From contig CAIYTD010000104.1 in NCBI GenBank assembly GCA_903928955.1, positions 1-7,304 of the forward strand: 7,304 nt of DNA. The letters are read 5' to 3'. Every line of letters begins with the position of its first letter. Position 1 is the first letter of the stretch. Under the pieces are notes generated by a model. It searched no databases. It was not told the DNA's origin and saw only the letters and a program-made list of their open reading frames with translations. This document shows positions 1 through 4,994 of this stretch, in pieces. The position numbers and the translations under genes were made by a program. This DNA comes from Oligoflexia bacterium. GTDB taxonomy: Bacteria; Bdellovibrionota; UBA1018.

Positions 1-2
1 CT

Positions 3-752
3 AAAAAATTAGAAAAATTGCGAGTGCCTGTGATGTTAAAAACCCAAATCAAAGGGTGTCGTCAGCACGCGCATGGAGTAGAGGTCACGGTATTAGAGGG
101 TTCCACTGAGAAGAAAATGGAATTTGAATGTGTTCTCGTGACTGTTGGGAGAACTCCTAATTCAGATCAACTCGGTCTAGAAAAAGCAGGTTTAAAGCCA
201 GATGCAAAGGGATTCTTGGCAGTCAATGCTCAGCGACAAACCTCTCTTTCTCATATTTATGCAATTGGTGATATTGCCGGCCAACCACTGCTTGCGCATA
301 AAGGATCGAAAGAAGGCATGGTGGCCGCTGAAGCCATTGCTGGGAAAAAAGTAGCCTATGACGTGGTCGCAATCCCTGCTGTGATTTTTACAGATCCTGA
401 GATTGCCACCGTGGGTATGAGTGAAGCGGAAGCAAAAGAAAAAAATATTAAAATCTCTGTAGGAATATTTCCATTTGCTGCAAATGGACGTGCCTTATCT
501 ATTGCTGAGCCTGAAGGTTTTGTAAAGATGATTGGGGATGCAAAATCTGGACAACTTTTAGGCGTCCATATTGTTGGCGCTGAAGCTTCTAATTTAATTT
601 CTGAAGCGGCGTTGGCTTTGGAAATGGGAGCTCACGTCGAGGATCTTGCTCTGACGGTTCATCCTCATCCTACTTTGCCAGAGACATTGATGGAAGCTGC
701 CGAGGCAACATTGGGTCATGCTATTCATATTTTTCAGAAAAAGCCTAAATGA
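3..752 (+). CDS. lpdA: Dihydrolipoamide dehydrogenase (E3), C-terminal part, 5' end outside window
   Basis: This is the FAD-dependent E3 subunit of 2-oxoacid dehydrogenase complexes, which reoxidises the dihydrolipoyl arm of E2 and passes electrons to NAD+. The reading frame is open to the left edge, so the 249 visible residues are about the C-terminal half of a protein that usually has about 460-475. The N-terminal FAD-binding fold and redox disulfide lie outside the window; a TTG at 18 is not a plausible start. Visible landmarks are the end of the NAD domain (VGRTPNSDQLGLEKAGL), the second FAD-contact motif YAIGDIAGQPLLAHKG (from 258), the interface-domain start PAVIFTDPEIATVG, and the catalytic His-Glu motif HPHPTLPE (from 660). 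The stop codon overlaps the lipB start in an ATGA, which implies co-transcription with the lipoate-transfer gene. A related pyridine nucleotide-disulfide oxidoreductase is possible, but HPHPTLPE strongly favours E3. Confidence 0.95.
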   Translation, partial: KKLEKLRVPVMLKTQIKGCRQHAHGVEVTVLEGSTEKKMEFECVLVTVGRTPNSDQLGLEKAGLKPDAKGFLAVNAQRQTSLSHIYAIGDIAGQPLLAHKGSKEGMVAAEAIAGKKVAYDVVAIPAVIFTDPEIATVGMSEAEAKEKNIKISVGIFPFAANGRALSIAEPEGFVKMIGDAKSGQLLGVHIVGAEASNLISEAALALEMGAHVEDLALTVHPHPTLPETLMEAAEATLGHAIHIFQKKPK

Positions 753-1471
753 AATCTTCCCTTCAATTTTGGTCATTGAAGGGAACGGTCGGATATGAGG
801 CTGTCCACAAGCTTCAGTTAGAATTGGTAGAGTTAAGATATCAAAAGAAGATTCCGGATACTGTTCTCTTTTTGGAGCATGAACCTGTGATCACTCGAGG
901 CAGAGGGTTGCAGTTTACAGGGACTCCTCGCGATCGTCAGATGCCGCTTTTGCATGCTTTGCCCAAGGAGATTTATTTTTCTGAAAGTGAACGTGGGGGT
1001 GATCTGACTTACCACGGTCCTGGTCAGTTAGTGATGTATCCGATCTGTCAGTTAGATGGGCGTGGATTTGCTCCTGATCATGATATCGCAGGGTTTTTGA
1101 GGAAGTTGGAACAACTTATTTTAGATGATTTGAGGGGTCGTGGGTTGGAGTCTTCTATTCGAAAAAATGCTTCTGGCGTTTGGGTAGGAAATCAAAAAAT
1201 TGCTTCTGTTGGAATCGCAGTTCGTAAGTGGATCTCTTACCACGGACTTGCTTATAATTGTGTCAATGATTTAAAGCCTTTTTATTTGATTTCTCCGTGT
1301 GGATTTAGCCCTGAAGTGATGACACGTTTGTCAGATTGGGTTTCTTTAGGAGCAGATTGGCGAAGCGATCTTGAAAAATCCTTAGCGAATCGAATGGTAT
1401 CGGATAGCGTAGTTCTTTCGCTGGATCTCCAGGAGATTCAATTTAGAATCGACTCCCACCGAGGCCATTAA
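749..1471 (+). CDS. lipB: Octanoyl-[acyl carrier protein]:protein N-octanoyltransferase LipB
   Basis: LipB moves the octanoyl group from acyl carrier protein to a lysine on lipoyl domains (E2 proteins, GcvH). This is the first step of de novo lipoate assembly, before LipA inserts sulfur. The 240-residue product carries the family signatures in order: ITRGRG (48-53), RGGDLTYHGPGQLV (82-95), the substrate-pocket lysine in NQKIASVGI (K150), and SYHGLAYNC leading to the SPCGF motif, whose C184 corresponds to the catalytic Cys that forms the acyl-thioester. It is somewhat longer than the E. coli protein (about 213), with the extra length in the insert at about 56-80 and in the tail. The ATG lies inside the lpdA stop (ATGA), so it is probably translationally coupled. 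The product would supply the cofactor that the upstream E3 acts upon. The last 29 bp overlap the 3' end of folE on the opposite strand. Confidence 0.96.
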   Translation: MKSSLQFWSLKGTVGYEAVHKLQLELVELRYQKKIPDTVLFLEHEPVITRGRGLQFTGTPRDRQMPLLHALPKEIYFSESERGGDLTYHGPGQLVMYPICQLDGRGFAPDHDIAGFLRKLEQLILDDLRGRGLESSIRKNASGVWVGNQKIASVGIAVRKWISYHGLAYNCVNDLKPFYLISPCGFSPEVMTRLSDWVSLGADWRSDLEKSLANRMVSDSVVLSLDLQEIQFRIDSHRGH

Positions 1472-2033
1472 GTAAGGCAAGGAGCTCTTTTCGAGTGGTG
1501 TCGTCTGTTCTAAAAACGCCTAACATGGAACTCGTGATGGTAGAGCTATTTTGTTTTTCAACCCCTCGCATCATCATGCAGAGATGCGAAGCTTGAATAA
1601 TGACTGCAATACCTAGGGGATTTAAAATTCTCTGTAATTCTTCAGATATTTGAGTCGTCAGCCTTTCCTGCACTTGAAGGCGTCTCGCAAAAACATCGAT
1701 AATTCTAGGGATTTTTGAAAGTCCAATTATTTTTCCATTCGGAATATAAGCCACATGTGCTTTTCCAAAGAAGGGGAGAAGGTGGTGTTCGCAGAGAGAA
1801 AATAACTCAATATCTCGAACGAGTACAATTTCACTCGAAGGCTCATTAAATAATGCCTTACCTACGATTTGATCACTATTTTTTTGATAACCAGACATTA
1901 AGAACTCCATCGCTTTAGCATAGCGCTTAGGAGTATCTTTCAGTCCTTCTCTGTCTGGATCTTCACCCAGAAGCGCTAGGTGAGAGCGAATGTTCTTCAT
2001 GATTTGGGAACGCGCGGTTTGTGTAAGTTCCAT
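1443..2033 (-). CDS. folE: GTP cyclohydrolase I
   Basis: This cytosolic Zn enzyme converts GTP to 7,8-dihydroneopterin triphosphate, the entry step to folate and, in many bacteria, queuosine. The 196 residues match the family over their full length. They include GEDPDREGLKDTPKR (23-37), the Zn/active-site segment SLCEHHLLPFFG (C81, H83, H84), the assembly/substrate segment GLSKIPRIIDVFARRLQVQERLT (104-126), and HLCMMMRGVEKQ (150-161) with the third Zn ligand C152. An in-frame stop lies five codons upstream of the chosen ATG, so only M1 or M12 could be used. M1 keeps the N-terminal helix typical of the family. No good Shine-Dalgarno is visible before it. The gene diverges from mrp (102-bp spacer) and converges on lipB with a 29-bp 3' overlap, so it is probably a single-gene transcript. 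Confidence 0.96.
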   Translation of the reverse strand: MELTQTARSQIMKNIRSHLALLGEDPDREGLKDTPKRYAKAMEFLMSGYQKNSDQIVGKALFNEPSSEIVLVRDIELFSLCEHHLLPFFGKAHVAYIPNGKIIGLSKIPRIIDVFARRLQVQERLTTQISEELQRILNPLGIAVIIQASHLCMMMRGVEKQNSSTITSSMLGVFRTDDTTRKELLALLNGLGGSRF

Positions 2034-2135
2034 AGTTTGGGCATATCACTATAATTGAAACTTTAGAAATATACCATTCAACAATATTAGGCTGCACTTG
2101 CTCCGTATTTTAAGGTCTGATAGGTATGAAGCCCT
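2034..2135. promoter_or_regulatory. Divergent folE / mrp promoter region
   Basis: This 102-bp AT-rich spacer separates two divergently transcribed genes and must hold the 5' signals of both. A TTGAAA at 2055-2060 on the plus strand could serve as a -35 box for mrp, but no convincing -10 follows at 16-18 bp. On the minus strand a TATAGT hexamer (complement of 2048-2053) resembles a -10 box for folE, again without a good partner. No operator-like inverted repeat stands out. The promoters are inferred from gene layout more than from motif quality. Confidence 0.4.
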
Positions 2136-3260
2136 ATGGCACAACTCAGTTCTGATTCTGTTCTTGGCGTTTTACGTACTGTTCAAGATCCCGATTTAAA
2201 ACAAGACCTCGTGAGTTTGAATATGATTCGAGATCTTGTCGTTCACGATGAAGGAATGGTATCCTTTCGCGTCGTTTTGACTACTCCTGCTTGCCCGTTG
2301 AAGGCAAAAATTGAAACGGATTGTCGGAACGCAGTCTTGACACTTCCAGGGGTGAAAAGTATCGAAATTAAAATGGACTCAGAAGTGAAAGCAAGGCGTG
2401 GGGGTGTTCAAGGCGCTCAATCTATTCCAGGGATTAGTCATATTATTGCAGTCTCAAGTGGTAAGGGGGGAGTTGGTAAAAGTACGGTAGCAGTCAATCT
2501 TGCAACTGCTCTTGCAATGGAAGGTGCCTCTGTCGGGTTGATGGATGCCGATGTTTATGGTCCCAATGTCCCTACAATGATGGGAGTAACGGATCAGCCT
2601 AAAATTGTAAATGATCCTGCACGGGGAGAAGTCTTTATTCCGCCACTTTCTCATGGAGTAAAAGTCATGTCGATGGGCTTTTTGATTCAGGGAGATCAAC
2701 CCTTAGTCTGGCGAGGTCCGATGCTTCATAGTGTGGTCAATCAATTTTGTTATAAAGTAGACTGGGGTAAATTGGATTATCTTGTAGTGGACATGCCTCC
2801 TGGTACTGGGGATGTTCAACTTTCCTTGGCTCAGTTAGTTCCAGTAACGGGTACTCTTCTCGTCACTACTCCTCAAGAAGTATCCATGCAGGATGTAAGA
2901 AAAGCCTTTCATATGTTTGAAAAGGTCAGGATTCCCGTTATGGGTGTAGTCGAAAACATGAGCTATTTTAAGTGCGACCAATGTGATCATCAGCACTTTC
3001 TGTTTGGTGAAAAGGGAGGGAGGACTCTGGCTAGAAAGTTTAATACAGAACTCCTTGCTGAGATTCCTATTGTGACGCAAGTACGTGAAGGGGGCGATGA
3101 GGGGCGGCCCATTGTTCTTCGAAACCCAGAAACAGAGGTTGCTGTTGCTTTTAGAGATTTGGCCAGAAAAGTGGCTCAACAGGTTTCTCTTTTAGCCCAT
3201 TTGGAAGTAGATCCTTCTCAAATTGTCCAAATTGGAAAGTTTAATGAGCAAAGTATTTGA
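2136..3260 (+). CDS. mrp: Mrp/ApbC-family Fe-S cluster carrier ATPase with N-terminal MIP18/DUF59 domain
   Basis: This is a P-loop NTPase of the Mrp/NBP35 family, which binds and delivers [4Fe-4S] clusters to apo-proteins in the cytosol. The 374 residues comprise an N-terminal MIP18/DUF59 domain (about 5-80, with DPDLKQDLVSLNMIRDL and TTPACPLK, Cys at 53), a short linker, and the ATPase domain from about 100. The ATPase shows the deviant Walker A SGKGGVGKST (108-117), the switch-like DADVYGPNVP (137-146), the Walker B region VVDMPPGTGDV (217-227), and the CxxC cluster site at C280/C283 in YFKCDQCDHQHFLFG. An in-frame TGA at 2127-2129 makes 2136 the first possible ATG. The Shine-Dalgarno is weak (AGGT about 10 nt upstream). 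It may serve clients such as LipA, but no direct link is shown here. Confidence 0.95.
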   Translation: MAQLSSDSVLGVLRTVQDPDLKQDLVSLNMIRDLVVHDEGMVSFRVVLTTPACPLKAKIETDCRNAVLTLPGVKSIEIKMDSEVKARRGGVQGAQSIPGISHIIAVSSGKGGVGKSTVAVNLATALAMEGASVGLMDADVYGPNVPTMMGVTDQPKIVNDPARGEVFIPPLSHGVKVMSMGFLIQGDQPLVWRGPMLHSVVNQFCYKVDWGKLDYLVVDMPPGTGDVQLSLAQLVPVTGTLLVTTPQEVSMQDVRKAFHMFEKVRIPVMGVVENMSYFKCDQCDHQHFLFGEKGGRTLARKFNTELLAEIPIVTQVREGGDEGRPIVLRNPETEVAVAFRDLARKVAQQVSLLAHLEVDPSQIVQIGKFNEQSI

Positions 3261-3283
3261 ATGAAACGTCAGTTTTAAATTGG

Positions 3284-3329
3284 AGGGCTGTTGCTGCTTG
3301 GTTCTCAACCTATTAGGAGCAACAGCCCT
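3284..3329. terminator. Perfect 12-bp-stem hairpin between convergent mrp and ferredoxin genes
   Basis: AGGGCTGTTGCT (3284-3295) pairs without mismatch with AGCAACAGCCCT (3318-3329) around a 22-nt loop. The loop can itself form a small GGTT/AACC stem (3300-3303 with 3307-3310). The position between two convergent gene ends suggests a bidirectional terminator. It is not canonical: on the plus strand the stem is followed by seven A and then a G run, so the T tract lies on the wrong side. On the minus strand the U tract would come before the stem. A T-rich stretch on the plus strand appears only at 3348-3357. Confidence 0.5.
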
Positions 3330-3347
3330 AAAAAAAGGGGGGAGCGG

Positions 3348-3587
3348 TTATTTTTTATCCGCGTCTGAGCCAATAGCTTCCACAGGACAAGCTTCTAAGG
3401 CAGCCTTACACCTGATTTCTTCTTCTGGGTTTTCAGGCTGTTTATAGACATAAGAGTAACCGTGCTCGTCGTTACGAGTAAAATTGTCAGGTGCCTCGGT
3501 GCGGCAAGCATCGCAATCGATGCATTGCTCATCTACAAAATATCGCCCTGGAGCATTATCTGACCATTTTTTATCTTTTTCTGCCAT
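3348..3587 (-). CDS. Ferredoxin with a single [4Fe-4S] cluster
   Basis: A small, very acidic electron carrier of 79 residues. The N-terminal cluster motif C22-x2-C25-x2-C28 sits in DEQCIDCDACRTEAPDNF, and the fourth ligand is C67 in EACPVEAIG near the C-terminus. This is the arrangement of monocluster [4Fe-4S] ferredoxins: the second motif has lost its C-x2-C-x2-C part, leaving only CPVEAI. An additional Cys (C60) sits seven residues before C67 and is probably not a ligand. The segment between (GYSYVYKQPENPEEE) is typical of this ferredoxin group. The start codon ATG has no obvious Shine-Dalgarno. The gene converges on mrp, with a hairpin between them, and diverges from the phosphoesterase gene. 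The redox partner cannot be read from the context. Confidence 0.93.
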   Translation of the reverse strand: MAEKDKKWSDNAPGRYFVDEQCIDCDACRTEAPDNFTRNDEHGYSYVYKQPENPEEEIRCKAALEACPVEAIGSDADKK

Positions 3588-3601
3588 AGTTACTGAAGTG
3601 A

Positions 3602-3630
3602 GTAGTGGCGGATTTTCAACCTATTGTCAA
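3602..3630 (-). promoter_or_regulatory. Candidate promoter for the ferredoxin gene
   Basis: On the minus strand, the complement of 3625-3630 reads TTGACA, a perfect -35 consensus. It lies 38 bp before the ferredoxin start. The hexamer at 17-bp spacing (CACTAC, complement of 3602-3607) is a poor -10 match, so only the -35 half is convincing. The same bases overlap the alternative TTG codon of the divergent phosphoesterase gene, an argument for using that gene's downstream ATG. Confidence 0.3.
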
Positions 3631-3650
3631 ACAGAAATTCGGATGCTTGC

Positions 3651-4772
3651 ATGTCAGAATTAGAAAAAATAAAAATAGTGATCAGTGATTGTCATCTGTC
3701 GGCAGGGCGTTTTTACGAGGGGCGGCTCAATGCTCATGAGGATTTTAATTTTGATCAAGAAATGTGTGCATTTATTGATTATTTTTCCTCTGGAATTTAT
3801 GGCGATAGCCTTCTGGGTCCTGTAGATGTCGAGCTTTTCATTAATGGGGACTATCTCGATTTTTTAAACGTTCCTTATCAGGGCGACTTTGAGGATGCGA
3901 TTAGTGAAGATTTGTCTCTCATTAAGCTAGAAGCGATTCTAGCCGGACACTCTGAGGTGATGCAATCTCTTAAGCGATTTGCATCCCAACCCAATAAAAA
4001 GATTACTTATTTGATTGGAAATCATGATGCTGACTTATTTTTTCCTAAAGTCAGAGAGCGCATTATTAGAGAGTGGGATCCGGAGGGCCAGTTTCCAAGC
4101 GAAAAGGTATCGATTATAGCGGATCGAGACCGGGTTAGGTATGAGGGGGGAGTGGAAATTCACCATGGTAATCAATTTGAAGCAGTTCATGCTCTTAATT
4201 TTGAAATGCCCATTCTTAAAACTTTTTTGGATCAACCTATTTTAAATCTTCCCTGGGGAAGTTTTTATGTCTTAAAAATTGTCAATCGATTGAAGTGGGA
4301 ACGTGAATTTATTGATAAAGTGAGGCCGGTAAAGGTATTTGTTCTTTTTGGCCTCCTCTTTGATACCTGGTTTACTGTTCGATTTGTTTTTCTTTCTATT
4401 TTTTATTTTTTGAAAACGCGCTTTGTGTATAGCCCTCGACGTCACTCTCAATTAAGAGTCACTGCTGAAATTTTGAAGCAAGAAACCGATTTTTTTCTCG
4501 ATCTCGAAAGGCAAGCTCGAAAACTTTTAGATCAAGAAGCTGAGGTAAAAGTCATTATTTTTGGCCACACACATAAACCTATGAATAAGGTTTACCCGGA
4601 CGGTAAGCAGTATATTAATACCGGAACTTGGACGAAAATGATTAATTTAGATTGGCGAAGTTTTGGGCAACAGTTTTGCCTTACTTTTGCTTTTATCCGT
4701 ATCAAAAATGGCGAAGCCCAGTGCGAACTTAGGCAGTGGGTCGGTGAACATAGCCCTCACAAAACATTTTAA
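3651..4772 (+). CDS. Calcineurin-like metallophosphoesterase, LpxH-like, with hydrophobic internal segment
   Basis: A dinuclear-metal phosphoesterase of unknown substrate, 373 residues from this ATG. The motif series is complete: ISDCHL (D13, H15), INGDYLDFL (GD 66-67, with D70), IGNHD (123-126), HHGNQF (171-173) and FGHTHKP (305-308), followed by INTGTWT. This is the layout of the LpxH/UDP-2,3-diacylglucosamine hydrolase branch. LpxH itself is only about 240 residues, so roughly 130 are extra. They include a strongly hydrophobic stretch at about 227-255, which may be one or two membrane-dipping helices between HHG and GHTH. A longer frame exists from a TTG at 3624, but the ATG puts the first beta-strand (KIKIVISDCH) at the usual place near the N-terminus. 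It could act on lipid A precursors, but another phosphoester or phospholipid substrate is equally possible. Confidence 0.85.
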   Translation: MSELEKIKIVISDCHLSAGRFYEGRLNAHEDFNFDQEMCAFIDYFSSGIYGDSLLGPVDVELFINGDYLDFLNVPYQGDFEDAISEDLSLIKLEAILAGHSEVMQSLKRFASQPNKKITYLIGNHDADLFFPKVRERIIREWDPEGQFPSEKVSIIADRDRVRYEGGVEIHHGNQFEAVHALNFEMPILKTFLDQPILNLPWGSFYVLKIVNRLKWEREFIDKVRPVKVFVLFGLLFDTWFTVRFVFLSIFYFLKTRFVYSPRRHSQLRVTAEILKQETDFFLDLERQARKLLDQEAEVKVIIFGHTHKPMNKVYPDGKQYINTGTWTKMINLDWRSFGQQFCLTFAFIRIKNGEAQCELRQWVGEHSPHKTF

Positions 4773-4942
4773 TATCAAATTTCTTTCTCTAAATAAATTA
4801 AATTTAATTTCTCTGTATAGACCATGCAGACTCGAAGTCTCATGCGTGATCTGATTCTAGCAGTTACATTTTAAAGTTGAACAGCATTATATAAGTATGA
4901 TATTGCATTCTCTTTAAAAACGAAAAAATTATACTTACATCA
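4773..4942. other. AT-rich spacer with a perfect palindrome and a hairpin
   Basis: No credible gene is seen between the phosphoesterase and the beta-helix gene (222 bp in all). AAATTAAATTTAATTT at 4795-4810 is a perfect 16-bp palindrome. At 4823-4844, CATG-AGACT pairs with AGTCT-CATG around a CGA loop, with one bulged C at 4827. Neither is followed by a T run, so the hairpin is not a canonical intrinsic terminator, although it is placed where the phosphoesterase transcript might end. The following 100 bp are AT-rich and show TATGAT and TATACT hexamers without well-spaced -35 partners. Confidence 0.4.
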
Positions 4943-4971
4943 TTGAAATACTCATTATCAATTCGTTTAAT
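4943..4971 (+). promoter_or_regulatory. Sigma70-like promoter of the beta-helix protein gene
   Basis: TTGAAA (4943-4948, five of six matches to TTGACA) and TTTAAT (4966-4971, five of six to TATAAT) are separated by exactly 17 bp. The predicted transcript would start near 4978, leaving a very short leader of about 17 nt that contains the Shine-Dalgarno. This is the best promoter match noticed in the window, although AT-rich DNA raises the chance of accidental matches. Confidence 0.55.
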
Positions 4972-4980
4972 TTAGAATTT

Positions 4981-4986
4981 AAGGAA
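4981..4986 (+). promoter_or_regulatory. Shine-Dalgarno of the beta-helix protein gene
   Basis: AAGGAA ends 8 nt before the ATG at 4995. It fixes the start that gives an intact signal peptide. The minus-strand gene starting at 7270 uses the same AAGGAA motif, unlike the housekeeping genes here, whose Shine-Dalgarno sequences are weak. Confidence 0.7.
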
Positions 4987-4994
4987 TTATTTCA

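Noticed and set aside
3624..3650. Upstream TTG start for the metallophosphoesterase
   Set aside because: The nine extra residues (SNRNSDAC region) add nothing to the fold. The TTG overlaps the TTGACA-like box of the divergent gene, and the ATG at 3651 is placed normally before the first beta-strand.
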